Assembly: GCA_963712565.1 (NCBI GenBank)
Contig: CAVQIP010000081.1
Span: 1-64,000 of the forward strand
From: VAZQ01 sp963712565
GTDB lineage: Bacteria; Pseudomonadota; Alphaproteobacteria; Rhizobiales; Xanthobacteraceae
Direction: 5' to 3'
Length of the DNA: 64,000 nt
Shown: positions 33,672 through 42,227 of the stretch, piece by piece
Position numbering within the stretch: position 1 is the first letter of the stretch
How the letters are laid out: each line of letters opens with the position of its first letter
Notes under the pieces: generated by a model
What the model saw: the letters and a program-made list of their open reading frames with translations, nothing else
What the model was told of the DNA's origin: nothing
Databases searched by the model: none
Translations under genes and position numbers: made by a program

Positions 33672-35758
33672 GAATTTGCGTCATCGGCAAGTTCCCGCCC
33701 ATCCAGGGCGGCGTCAGCATGCGCACCTACTGGGCTGCGCACGCGCTCGCGATGCGGGGCCATGACGTTCAGGTCGTGACCAACGCCAAGGAGGCGCGGC
33801 CACCTTTTCGCATGCACATGCGGGCACAGGATTGGAAACGGTGCGAGGCGTCGTATGGCAGCGGCTCGGTCACGGTGCATTGGACGGATCCCGTCGACGG
33901 CTCGCAATCCTACATCCCGATGGCGAGCCCATTCGTCTCAAAGCTCGCCGCCATCGCCCTCCGGGTGCACAGCGAACGACCGTTCGATGTCATCTACTCC
34001 CACTACATGGAGCCCTACGGTGTGGCGGGACATCTGGCCGCACGAATGGCCGGAGTGCCGCATGTCGTCCGCATGGCCGGGAGCGATGCCGGCCGCCTCT
34101 GGCGTCACCCGCAATTGGAGGCGCTCTACGACCACGTGCTGCGGTCGGCCGAGGTCGTGATCGCCACGGGCGCAGTCGCCGAGCGGGCTGCTCAGCGTGG
34201 GGTCGATCCCGCTCGCATCGCCTTTGGCGGCGGGTTCGTCGTGCCCGAGGATTTGTTTACACCCGATGGGCCGACCCTCGATCTTGCGACGCTGCGGGCC
34301 GAGGTGAGGTCCGATCCCGATCTGCGCAGCCTGCTATGGGGCGAGTTCGCCGGCGACAGACCGTATGTCGGGGTCTACGGCAAGCTGGGCGAGAGCAAGG
34401 GCTCGTTCGCGCTTCTCGCCGCAATGCACCAGCTCAAACGAGCCGGCGTGGAGGTCGGGCTCGTCGCGCTCGCACACGGGCAACCGTCCATCGAAAAAAG
34501 CTTCCGAGCCCGCGCCCGCAGGCTCGGCCTTATCGACCGCATCCTGCAAATTCCGTTTCTGCCCCATTGGCGCGTGCCCGAGTTCCTGCGCGGCTGTCTC
34601 GCCGTATGCTGCCTCGAGCAAGACTTCCCGATCGTGTTCCACACGCCGATTATTCCGCGCGAGGTTCTGCTGTGCGGAGCGTGCCTGGTCGGCTCGACCG
34701 AGGTGATCCGGAAGCTCCCGAAATACCGGCGGGTGGTGCACGGATATAGCTGCGTCGCCATCGAGGACGTCACCGACATCGATGCGCTGACGGAACGGCT
34801 CGCGGCGATTGTACAGGATCCAAAGTCAGCCGCAGCGGTCGGGGCGCGGGGGCGCAGCTTTGCGCGCGAACTGCAGCGGGAGATGCCCGTCGCGGAGACG
34901 CTGGAGCGCAGTCTGGCGGCCGCGGCATCCCGCCAACGAGTGCCGCCGGAGGCCAGTGGGTCGGCCAATGACACGACCGCCGCAGCCCGCGATCATCGCT
35001 TCTCCCTCACCCGGCTCGCGGCGGCCGCGATCGCGGATCCGGATCGGAGCGGGGGATTCGGCCACGCCGCTGGTTCGGAACCGGTCGGCGATCTCGCGCG
35101 GGCGCGCGAAGTCTTGGTCGCGATCGAACAACGCATTGCCAAGGGCGAGCCACACCTGAAGCCGCTCGTTGCGGCAATCGCGGTCGAGATCGCCATCGCG
35201 ACCGCGGAGCATGAAGAGGTGCCGTCGATTCCCGCCGGCGGTTGCGACCCGCTGTTTCGGCTGCACATGGCGCGATGGGCGATGGCAGCAGACGATCTCG
35301 GCGGACTGGTCCCGGTGCGGGATGCGCGACTGCGTGTGCTCGAGTTCGACTACGATGTGTCTGATTTCATGCAGGCGCGGACGGTGGCCGACCTTCCGCG
35401 GTCTACGACGCCGCGGCGCAGTTACATCGTCGCATTCGCGTCCGCGCATGGCGAGCGGCGGAATCCACTCGTTGTCGACGGGATCACGGCGCAGATCCTG
35501 AAGCTCAGCGACGGCACGCGGACGGCTTCCGAGGTGGTCGGAGAATTGCAGCATCAGGGCGAAGGCCCGACCGAATCGCAGAACCTCGCGTGGATAGAAA
35601 GCCTTTTTGTGCAGGGATTGATTTCGCTACACGACAAGCGCCTTGGCCCAGCGGCGCCGACGTTGTCGAACGACGTCGTCCCCGGTCTGCACGCCCGTTC
35701 TTCGCCGGAGAGGCGTCAATCCAATCACCCGAGGGCCAACCCTCAATCACGTCCTTAG
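33668..35758 (+). CDS. GT4 glycosyltransferase fused to a PqqD-like domain
   Basis: A 696-aa protein with a GTG start. Residues 1 to ~410 are a GT-B glycosyltransferase of family 4: ICVIGKFPPIQGGVSMRTYW, DVIYSHYMEPYGVAGHLAARMAGVPHVVR, VYGKLGESKGSFALLAAM and the nucleotide-binding FPIVFHTPIIPREVLLCGACLV. A middle segment ~430-560 is less clear. Residues ~595-655 (NPLVVDGITAQILKLSDGTRTASEVVGEL) look like a PqqD or RiPP-recognition winged-helix domain, which binds leader peptides. A glycosyltransferase with that domain suggests a modified peptide or a peptide-dependent glycosylation. No close function is known to me. It ends just before a Crp-like site. Confidence 0.75.
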   Translation: MRICVIGKFPPIQGGVSMRTYWAAHALAMRGHDVQVVTNAKEARPPFRMHMRAQDWKRCEASYGSGSVTVHWTDPVDGSQSYIPMASPFVSKLAAIALRVHSERPFDVIYSHYMEPYGVAGHLAARMAGVPHVVRMAGSDAGRLWRHPQLEALYDHVLRSAEVVIATGAVAERAAQRGVDPARIAFGGGFVVPEDLFTPDGPTLDLATLRAEVRSDPDLRSLLWGEFAGDRPYVGVYGKLGESKGSFALLAAMHQLKRAGVEVGLVALAHGQPSIEKSFRARARRLGLIDRILQIPFLPHWRVPEFLRGCLAVCCLEQDFPIVFHTPIIPREVLLCGACLVGSTEVIRKLPKYRRVVHGYSCVAIEDVTDIDALTERLAAIVQDPKSAAAVGARGRSFARELQREMPVAETLERSLAAAASRQRVPPEASGSANDTTAAARDHRFSLTRLAAAAIADPDRSGGFGHAAGSEPVGDLARAREVLVAIEQRIAKGEPHLKPLVAAIAVEIAIATAEHEEVPSIPAGGCDPLFRLHMARWAMAADDLGGLVPVRDARLRVLEFDYDVSDFMQARTVADLPRSTTPRRSYIVAFASAHGERRNPLVVDGITAQILKLSDGTRTASEVVGELQHQGEGPTESQNLAWIESLFVQGLISLHDKRLGPAAPTLSNDVVPGLHARSSPERRQSNHPRANPQSRP

Positions 35759-35802
35759 GCGCGGCTGTTTGCCGCATCCACTCTTCGCAAGCTCCTTCTG
35801 AA

Positions 35803-35844
35803 TGTGAGCCAGATCACACAGCCTCGAATGCAGCATGCTATTTT
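35803..35844 (+). promoter_or_regulatory. Crp-type site and -10 region upstream of the heme lipoprotein gene
   Basis: TGTGA-GCCAGA-TCACA at 35803-35818 is a perfect CRP-type dyad. A TATTTT at 35839-35844 lies about 31 nt from its centre, the class II spacing expected when the site overlaps -35. The downstream half (CAGC-TCGAATGCAGCATGCTATTTTT) is similar to the site-B promoter at 43603. Confidence 0.6.
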
Positions 35845-35901
35845 TCGAGGTGCCGACGTGTCCCTCGCGCTTGTCGAGGACGGCCACTCAGGGAGAAAAC
35901 G

Positions 35902-37290
35902 ATGAACATCAGCACGCAGGTCGCCCGCAGGAAGACTCCGCGCCAGGCGGATGCCATGCGCGCCCTCGTTCAAAATTCCTGTCTCGCGCTGGCCGCTTTG
36001 GCACTCACGGGCTGCAGCGAGTTGGCAAGCGCGCAAGTCCTGCCGACTGACGCCAAGCCACTATGCTCTTTCGAAACAGGCGAACTTCCCGGTTGGTTCG
36101 CAACCGGAGCCGTCACGCTCAACGGCGCGGTCAAACCTAGAGACAGCTTAAACTTCAGTTCTCCGAACGACAATCATTGCCACTTCTACAAATGGGCGGA
36201 ACAGATGTTTCTTTGGCTGGCCTCTCCACTACCCGGTGGCGACAGGGTTTTCCAATCGTCGGATTTTTACAGTGTTTCAGCCCCGGATGCGAATGGCATG
36301 CGCAATCTCATGCCCAATACGCCTCGCAAGAGCGACCTCTTTGTTCGCGGCTCAAAGCCGGTCGAGGCCGGTGGTCAGCCGATGAGACGCCTCGTATTGA
36401 TGGCGGGAAACAACTCGCTTGTGTATTACTCAACCCACGTCAACGAGGTCTATGCCTTCTTTGTAACAGGAATAAAGACTGGGGGGATAACGCCGGCGCC
36501 GACTCGCGTTCCAATCGAGAAGCCAGAATTGGAGAGAATTAGCGCCTTCGCCCAATCTCGCGGAATCAATTTCCGTCATCCGGAAGCCTTGGTCCTCACG
36601 GTGAAGTCGGCATGGGTCGAGACGACAGGACTTGACGCCAACAAATACATCACCACGACGGCGACGATACCGCGCTACACACCAGACGCGTTGAATAAGA
36701 AGTTGACGCCGAACGGGACGAAAGAAGTGCAACTGGCCTTGGTGGGCATGCATGTCGTCGGGAGCGTAAAGGGGCATTCGGAAATGGTCTGGGCGACTTT
36801 CGAGCACATCGATAACGCGCCCATGGCAACCTATTTTTACATCAATACCAGTGACGGACGCACACGGGTTGACCCAAGCTCAGGGAGGACATGGCTGTTT
36901 TCTGCGCGCAACTGCGTGCCTCCGTTCAATGAGGAACGCATGCGTGCGACAAATGCGCCGGTCATCGAGGCCCTTGCTGATAAGACGATAGGGCCCAGCG
37001 ACACCTGCCGAGAGAATGCCTGGGGCCACGATCCCCGGCTCGCCGAAAAAAACACGCAAGTCATTGCAATCAACAGCAGCGTCATCGGGATGCTGCCGAT
37101 GGCCGATGTGCGCAGAAATTATCTGCTGATCGGCGCAACCTGGGGCAACGGCCTGGGCAGCAACCAATTGGCCAACACCACATTGGAGACGTTCGACCGG
37201 GGCAGGAACTGCTTCACCTGCCACCTGGGGAATCTCAACGACGGCAAGCTGAGCCACATGTTCTTGCCGCTGAAGCCCCTGCTTCCTTAG
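35902..37290 (+). CDS. Lipoprotein with a single C-terminal heme c motif
   Basis: A 462-aa protein with GGGAGAA before the ATG. Its signal ends in a lipobox-like LTGC (SCLALAALALTGCSEL), so it is probably lipid-anchored on the periplasmic side. Only one CxxCH is present, CFTCHLG near the C-terminus, following NCFTC and a Cys-rich segment NCVPPF. Most of the chain is beta-rich with no domain I can name, e.g. LVLMAGNNSLVYYSTHVNEVYAFFVTG, VGMHVVGSVKGHSEMVWATFEH. It may be an electron-transfer partner of a periplasmic oxidase. It sits in the putative peptide-modification region but could be independent. A Crp-like promoter precedes it. Confidence 0.65.
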   Translation: MNISTQVARRKTPRQADAMRALVQNSCLALAALALTGCSELASAQVLPTDAKPLCSFETGELPGWFATGAVTLNGAVKPRDSLNFSSPNDNHCHFYKWAEQMFLWLASPLPGGDRVFQSSDFYSVSAPDANGMRNLMPNTPRKSDLFVRGSKPVEAGGQPMRRLVLMAGNNSLVYYSTHVNEVYAFFVTGIKTGGITPAPTRVPIEKPELERISAFAQSRGINFRHPEALVLTVKSAWVETTGLDANKYITTTATIPRYTPDALNKKLTPNGTKEVQLALVGMHVVGSVKGHSEMVWATFEHIDNAPMATYFYINTSDGRTRVDPSSGRTWLFSARNCVPPFNEERMRATNAPVIEALADKTIGPSDTCRENAWGHDPRLAEKNTQVIAINSSVIGMLPMADVRRNYLLIGATWGNGLGSNQLANTTLETFDRGRNCFTCHLGNLNDGKLSHMFLPLKPLLP

Positions 37291-37461
37291 CAGCAGGCGA
37301 TCGCGCTTCCCCGCGATGGCGACCGTGCTCGAAGCCGTCTGCGATCCCCGACAGCCACCGATGCCGCGATCCGGACGCAGATCAAACTCGTCCATTGCGC
37401 CGCGACCCCGCCGCTTGCCAGCACGGCGGGGTCGCATTGCATGTCGCACCAATGGGTGGGA

Positions 37462-37758
37462 TCAGCCGCAGCCGCAGCTGCAGCCGCAACTGCAGCTGTC
37501 AGGGCGGTCGTTGGCGGGATTTGATGCATTCGGGAACATCCGCCACTGCAGCACGAACCGATCGCCCGGCTTGTAAGTTTTGAAGGTGTCAATGATATGC
37601 CGGCCCAGCTCCCGGTTCTCGGCATCCTTCCCCCCAGCGCTTGCATTCTCGTAGTGCATCGCGGGAATCTCGGCATGATTGCCGGGCTCCTGATCCCCGC
37701 GGGGTTTGGGACACCAGCTCAGCGCCTGTTCTTTCGTCACCTTGGGTTCTGTTTTCAT
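37462..37758 (-). CDS. 98-aa protein with an alternating-Cys C-terminus (candidate modified peptide)
   Basis: A small, otherwise unknown protein with an excellent ribosome site (GAGGAG 7 nt before the ATG), which supports real expression. The N-terminal ~80 residues (EQALSWCPKPRGD, HYENASAGGKDAENREL, YKPGDRFVLQWRMFPNAS) form a soluble domain with no signal peptide. The end is CSCGCSCGCG after Asp-Ser. Such alternating Cys, Ser and Gly tails occur in substrates of peptide-modifying enzymes. An MNIO gene is 1.5 kb away on the other strand, so this is a candidate substrate. Alternatives are a metal-binding tail. It is encoded divergently from the PF04392 receptor at 38037. Confidence 0.65.
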   Translation of the reverse strand: MKTEPKVTKEQALSWCPKPRGDQEPGNHAEIPAMHYENASAGGKDAENRELGRHIIDTFKTYKPGDRFVLQWRMFPNASNPANDRPDSCSCGCSCGCG

Positions 37759-37862
37759 CGGACTCTCCTCATCGAATTCCCGGCATGAAAGGAGCGGATA
37801 TTGTCTCGTGGTGATGTTGAGGACAAGCTCGGCGCTCGCAATGGTGTTGACGACAAGTATGG

Positions 37863-37881
37863 CGATAGCCGAAAACTATCG
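37863..37881. promoter_or_regulatory. ATAG-N7-CTAT dyad, site 2
   Basis: CGATAG-CCGAAAA-CTATCG is a perfect 6-bp dyad in the shared space between the Cys-tailed protein gene (37758, minus strand) and the receptor at 38037. It could control either or both. Confidence 0.5.
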
Positions 37882-38036
37882 AACTTGAATCAATCATACG
37901 TGCTCGTCCGCAAGATGGGAAGCGAGTTGCGCATCGTCACACGTTCTTGTTTTGGCCAGGCATTGATTGGATACTCGGAAGAATCACGGCGTGCTATTCA
38001 GGCATTGCAAATGGCGATCCCTCCCGGCGAGCTGAC

Positions 38037-39020
38037 ATGAGACGGCGCGACTTCATAACCCTTCTCGGCGGTACAGCGGCGGCGTGGCCGCTGGGTGCCA
38101 GCGCCCAGACGACGCCGGTGATCGGCTTCGTCAGCGGCGCCGGCGCCTCGCCTGGCACTGCCGCAAACCTACTGGCTCCATTTCTGCAGGGTCTCAAAGA
38201 GGGCGGCTACGTCGAAGGACGTAATGTAGCGATCGAGTACCGCTGGGCCGGAGGCCAAGCCGACCGGCTGCCGGAGCTACTGGCCGATCTGATTCGCCGC
38301 CGGGTAGCTCTGATCGTTGCGAGCGGAGGCTTCGTAGCCGCCAAGGCCGCGACGGCCGCCACGCAGAGCATACCAATTCTTTTTATTGCCGGCTTTGATC
38401 CGGTCAAGATGGGCCTCGTGACGAGCATCAACCGTCCGAGCGGCAATGCCACGGGAGTGAGCGTCTACACGATCGAGTTGCTGCAGAAACGTTTGGAGCT
38501 GCTGCTCCGGGTGGTGCCCAAAGCCAAGACGGTCGCCGTACTCGTGCATCCAAACCCGTACGGGAGCGAACTCGAGATAGAAAATATGGAGGACGCCGCG
38601 CGCGACCGCGGCCTGAAACTCCTCGTGCTGAAGACCAGCGTCGAAGGCGACTTGGAGGCAGCCTTCGCCTCCGCCGCCCAACAGGGGGCTGGCGCGCTTG
38701 CCGTCAGTGCCGATCCATTCTTCATGCCCCGGCACGCCAAGATCGTCGCGCTTGCGGCGCGTCATGAACTGCCTACGGTCTATCCGTGGCGCATATATGT
38801 CGAGGGCGGCGGCCTGATGAGCTATGGTCCCACCATTGCGTGGGCGTATCATCAGATCGGCCTCTATGCCGGCCGCATCCTCAAGGGTGCGAAACCGAGC
38901 GAGCTGCCGGTTCAGCTGCCGCCGAAATTCGAGCTGGTCATCAACCTCAAGACCGTAAAGGCGCTCGGCCTGAAGCTGCCGGACACAGTGATCGCGAGCA
39001 TCGACGAAGTCATCGAATGA
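38037..39020 (+). CDS. PF04392 ABC-type substrate-binding protein, copy 1
   Basis: A 327-aa receptor of the PF04392 (ABC transporter substrate-binding) family with a Tat-like signal (RRRDFITLLGG, ending ASAQTTP). Landmarks are GLKEGGYVEGRNVAIEYRWA, the central SIPILFIAGFDPVKMGLV and LMSYGPTIAWAYHQIGLYAGRIL, and a C-terminal KFELVINLKTVKALGL. These receptors probably bind amino-acid-like compounds, but no permease or ATPase genes are nearby. It is one of three intact copies within 6 kb (41252 and 42442 are the others). Confidence 0.85.
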   Translation: MRRRDFITLLGGTAAAWPLGASAQTTPVIGFVSGAGASPGTAANLLAPFLQGLKEGGYVEGRNVAIEYRWAGGQADRLPELLADLIRRRVALIVASGGFVAAKAATAATQSIPILFIAGFDPVKMGLVTSINRPSGNATGVSVYTIELLQKRLELLLRVVPKAKTVAVLVHPNPYGSELEIENMEDAARDRGLKLLVLKTSVEGDLEAAFASAAQQGAGALAVSADPFFMPRHAKIVALAARHELPTVYPWRIYVEGGGLMSYGPTIAWAYHQIGLYAGRILKGAKPSELPVQLPPKFELVINLKTVKALGLKLPDTVIASIDEVIE

Positions 39021-39216
39021 GCGACTGTCGTCGATTTGGATTTAAACCGACTGCGCGAGCCAAACCTGGGCTTCGCACTATCACTTATGCGAGCACCGAT
39101 GATCAGTCGTGATCCAAGGCAGCTGACCGCTCGATCGAGCGTTCGAGATGCGTTCTTGCTCAAACAACGATTTATCTTCGATCACTCTATCGCGCGCTTA
39201 ACGGCGTAGGGTGCGG

Positions 39217-40114
39217 ATGATGGCGCGAATGACCGGTGGAAAGCCAAGGCCCGCGATCGGCATCGGGTATCGCGCGGCCATTGGTCATTGGACACGAGAG
39301 AATCTCGGCTCGTTCGACGTGCTCGAGATCACCGTGGACCACTGCATTAGTGCGAGCAAATCCATGGAGCAGGCGATTTTCGATCTGGTCGGTCGGATTC
39401 CCCTGACCGCTCACGGCATCGGACTCTCGATCGGCACCGATACGCCCCTCGACCTCGCCTACTTGGATAAGGTCGCGGCCATCGTCGAGCGGCTGCAAGC
39501 GCCCGCCTATAGCGAGCACCTTGCCTTCACCCGCGCCCCCGGCCGCGATCTCGCCAACCTCTTGCCGTTGCCGAAAACCGAAGCGGTAGCCGAATCGATC
39601 ATCACGAAGGTTCGGACGGTTCAGGCGCGGGTCCCCGTTCCATTCCTGCTCGAGAACATCAGCTATCTGTTCGAGTGGCCGGACTTCTGATTTGTCGGAC
39701 GCAGAGTTTCTCAACTTGATCTGCCGCGAGACCGGCGCTGGAATTCTCCTCGACGTGGAAAATCTTTTCTTGAACGCTCACAACCACGGCTTCGATCCGT
39801 ATGCATTTCTAGACGCCCTGCCTGCCGACCTGGTGAAAGAAGTGCACGTAGCGGGAGGCATGAGCGTGAGCAAGGATTTTCTAGAGCGTCCCTTTCTCGC
39901 CGATTCCCACTCCCATCCGGTGCCCGATCAGGCGCTCGATCTTCTCGATCGGGTACTCGCCCGCCAGACTCCGGAAACCATCGTGCTCGAGCGCGACGAT
40001 CGGCTTCACGCCGTCGACGAAATCCTTGACGATGTCGGCCGCATCCGTTCGCGGGTCGCCGGCCTGAAATCCGGGAATGATCATGTCCACGCGCCTCTTG
40101 GATCGACAGGTTAG
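39217..40114 (+). pseudogene. DUF692/MNIO-family enzyme with one frameshift
   Basis: Would be about 298 aa, normal for multinuclear non-heme iron oxidases (MNIO). All family landmarks are present across the two frames: LTAHGIGLSIG, YSEHLAFTRAP, FLLENISYLFEWPD, then LLDVENLFLNAHNHG, EVHVAGG, DSHSHPVPDQALDLL and IVLERDD; the His, Glu and Asp residues match known iron ligands. One extra base at about 39685-39686 causes a stop (EWPDF). Deleting it gives EWPDSDLSDAEFL. MNIOs oxidise Cys or Asn in peptides (as in methanobactin, TglH and bufferin systems). Either a recent mutation or a consensus error. GTG at 39211 is an alternative start. Confidence 0.88.
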
Positions 40115-40820
40115 CCTGCTCGACTATTTGACGAGTAGCGGCGCCGTATTTGGCGACAGCGCGGATGAATCCATCAATCCCGCATTACGGGGGATCGATC
40201 GTGGATTGCTCCGCCTCGAGGCATGCTTTTCGCACGAGAAGCGTATGGAGAAGATCATTGCGGTGTTTCCGCGGACGTTCCAGATCCTGGGGGCCAGTCA
40301 CGCCGGGATCGTGCGGGAGTTTGTCGAGGTCTGCCCACCGGTCGACATCAGTCGCGTCGAGAATGCGCGTCAGTTCTACAATTTTCTGTGCACGCGCTGG
40401 CGGCACGAGCCCCCGGACCCCGCTTTTCTGGGCGACGTCGCGGCCTGCGAATTTGCGTTTGCGCAGGCCCGTGTCGGTGTCGAAGCTGGGGAATCGGAGC
40501 CAGCGGCGGACGTGTCGGCGCCACGAGCCAGCATCCGCCGACACCCCGGGGTCGGTCTCCAGCGTTGCGCTTACAATGTCCGGCCAATTTTCGAAGGCGG
40601 TACCGGCGAAGCCGCTCCGGTCCGGCGCGATACGACCCTCGCGATCGCCATTCCCCCTGATGCCGAGCATCCAAAGATATTCGAGCTGCCTTCTCCGGTC
40701 TTTGATCTGCTCGCAGCTCTGGACGATTGGACCGAGCGCCGCGCGTTCGGCTCAGCGCCGGAATTGGACCAGCTCATTGGCGATCTTGCGGAGCATGGGC
40801 TGGTCCAGCTGCGCGGCTGA
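40077..40820 (+). CDS. MNIO partner protein (DUF2063/HvfC-like role)
   Basis: A 247-aa protein overlapping the MNIO 3' end by 38 nt; a second ATG at 40083 is possible. Its N-terminal helical half (SLLDYLTSS, RLEACFSHEKRMEKIIAVFPRTFQILGASHAGIVREFVEVCPPVDIS, ENARQFYNFL) has the general layout of the HvfC/TglI-type partners that feed peptides to MNIO enzymes. The C-terminal ~60 residues (LPSPVFDLLAALDDW, ELDQLIGDLAEHGLVQLRG) look like a winged helix and match the 63-aa protein at 33480. It likely binds a leader peptide. Family assignment is by pattern and context. Confidence 0.65.
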   Translation: MIMSTRLLDRQVSLLDYLTSSGAVFGDSADESINPALRGIDRGLLRLEACFSHEKRMEKIIAVFPRTFQILGASHAGIVREFVEVCPPVDISRVENARQFYNFLCTRWRHEPPDPAFLGDVAACEFAFAQARVGVEAGESEPAADVSAPRASIRRHPGVGLQRCAYNVRPIFEGGTGEAAPVRRDTTLAIAIPPDAEHPKIFELPSPVFDLLAALDDWTERRAFGSAPELDQLIGDLAEHGLVQLRG

Positions 40821-41251
40821 AATTTGCATATCGCGGACCGCGCGATCCATTAAGTGGGCTTTCGTCGATACCTTGCGCCGGCCGGCCGCGAACCCAACCG
40901 AATTGACAGGCCGTATTTCTCAAGACCTCGACAGTATAGTCAACGACTATCGGCAAGGAAGCAGCGCTTCCGGAGCACGATCTACTCCTCAGAGGCCACG
41001 CTTTACTTGATCCTCAAAAGCAAATATCCTGTCGCAGTTGAAAAATGGTGTGGGTGGTCGAGCGCACCTTTGGCATTTGGCCGCTCGCGCTGTCATTACG
41101 CGCTGCACTCAATTCGTCCGGACGGGAGCGGCAATAATTGCGGACCGGAGCGACCTCTCACCACATTGCACTATGTTGGTCGTGCCTTAGTGAGTCGCGG
41201 TGGGAGAGCCGTCACTGTTCGATTTGACACGACGAACGAGGGGTCATCATC
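40821..41251. other. Intergenic space with dyad site 3
   Basis: About 430 nt before the signal-less PF04392 copy. It contains ATAG-TCAACGA-CTAT-CG at 40936-40952. An open frame spans much of it but shows no recognisable motif or good ribosome site, so I do not call a gene. I found no Cys-rich short peptide gene here. Confidence 0.4.
40936..40952. promoter_or_regulatory. ATAG-N7-CTAT dyad, site 3
   Basis: ATAG-TCAACGA-CTAT-CG. The flank ACAGTATAG matches site 1 (ACAGTATAG at 33322-33330), so sites 1 and 3 share more than the core. It lies about 300 nt upstream of the receptor at 41252. Confidence 0.45.
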
Positions 41252-42175
41252 ATGAAAGTCGTAGGGATCCTCAATAGCGGCTCGCCGGAAACGCTGGGCG
41301 AGCAGTTCGTTGCGTTCCATCGCGGCCTGGAAGAAGCCGGATACGTCGACGGCCAGAACGTCACGACGCAATACCGCTGGTGCTACGACGATTACAAGCG
41401 GGGAGACCGCAGAAAGCTGGAAGCGCTCGCCGCCGAGTTGGTCAAGCTTCCGGTGGCGGTGCTGGTCGCAGCCGGCGGTCCCGTTTCCGCCCTGGCGGCG
41501 AAGGCCGCCGCCAGGCGCACTCCGATCGTGTTCACCACCGTCACCGATCCGGTCAAGAGCGGCCTGATCAAGAGTCTCGACAGGCCGGGCGGACGACTGA
41601 CCGGGACCGCCGGACTTACCTCCGAGCTCGACCCGGCACGACTGGAACTGCTGCACGAACTCTGTCCGAAGGCCGACGCGATCGGCGTCATTGTCAACCC
41701 GAACCGTCCGGGAGAGCGGGATCAGCTGAACGACGACCTGAAGGCCAAGGCGGATGATCTGAGAGTGAAGCTTGTGCGCCTTCCGACCGGCGCCAATGGC
41801 GATATCGCGACCGCCTTCAAGGCGCTCGCCAAGCAGAAGGTCAAGGCAGTGCTGGTCACCGCCGACCCGCTGTTCAACAGCCGGCGCGCCCAAGTGGTCG
41901 CGCTCGCGGCCCAGCAGGGGCTTCCGGCAATCTATCAATGGCGCGGGTTCGCGGTGGCGGGCGGCCTGATGAGCTATGGACCGAGCATCGGCGAAGCCTA
42001 CCACCAGGCGGGCGTCTACGTCGGCCGCATTCTTGACGGCGCCAAGCCGGAAGACTTGCCGGTGATGATGCCGACCAAGTTCGAACTGGTCATCAATCTC
42101 GAAACCGCAGAGAAGCTGCGCCTGACGATCCCGCCCAAGCTGATCGCCCGCGCCACGCTGCTACGCCGTCACTGA
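41252..42175 (+). CDS. PF04392 ABC-type substrate-binding protein, copy 2, lacking a signal peptide
   Basis: A 307-aa member of the same family as 38037 and 42442 (GLEEAGYVDGQNVTTQYRW, VFTTVTDPVKSGLIKSLDRPGG, GGLMSYGPSIGEAYHQAG). GAGGGG precedes the ATG. The protein begins directly with MKVVGILNSGSPETLG, the mature N-terminus of relatives, and the upstream in-frame codons give no signal. It would stay in the cytoplasm unless exported in trans. It could be a decaying copy or a cytoplasmic sensor. The C-terminus ends ARATLLRRH instead of the usual EVIE. Confidence 0.8.
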   Translation: MKVVGILNSGSPETLGEQFVAFHRGLEEAGYVDGQNVTTQYRWCYDDYKRGDRRKLEALAAELVKLPVAVLVAAGGPVSALAAKAAARRTPIVFTTVTDPVKSGLIKSLDRPGGRLTGTAGLTSELDPARLELLHELCPKADAIGVIVNPNRPGERDQLNDDLKAKADDLRVKLVRLPTGANGDIATAFKALAKQKVKAVLVTADPLFNSRRAQVVALAAQQGLPAIYQWRGFAVAGGLMSYGPSIGEAYHQAGVYVGRILDGAKPEDLPVMMPTKFELVINLETAEKLRLTIPPKLIARATLLRRH

Positions 42176-42227
42176 CCGGAAAGCGACGAAGTCCGGCGTT
42201 ACGGATTTTGGGCCATTCGTTGAAGAA

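Noticed and set aside
37801..38040. A 79-aa open frame between the Cys-tailed protein and receptor copy 1
   Set aside because: TTG start, no ribosome site, and it contains the dyad regulatory site; probably leader sequence.
40854..41255. A 133-aa open frame in the gap before receptor copy 2
   Set aside because: No ribosome site or motif, and it runs into the next gene's start.
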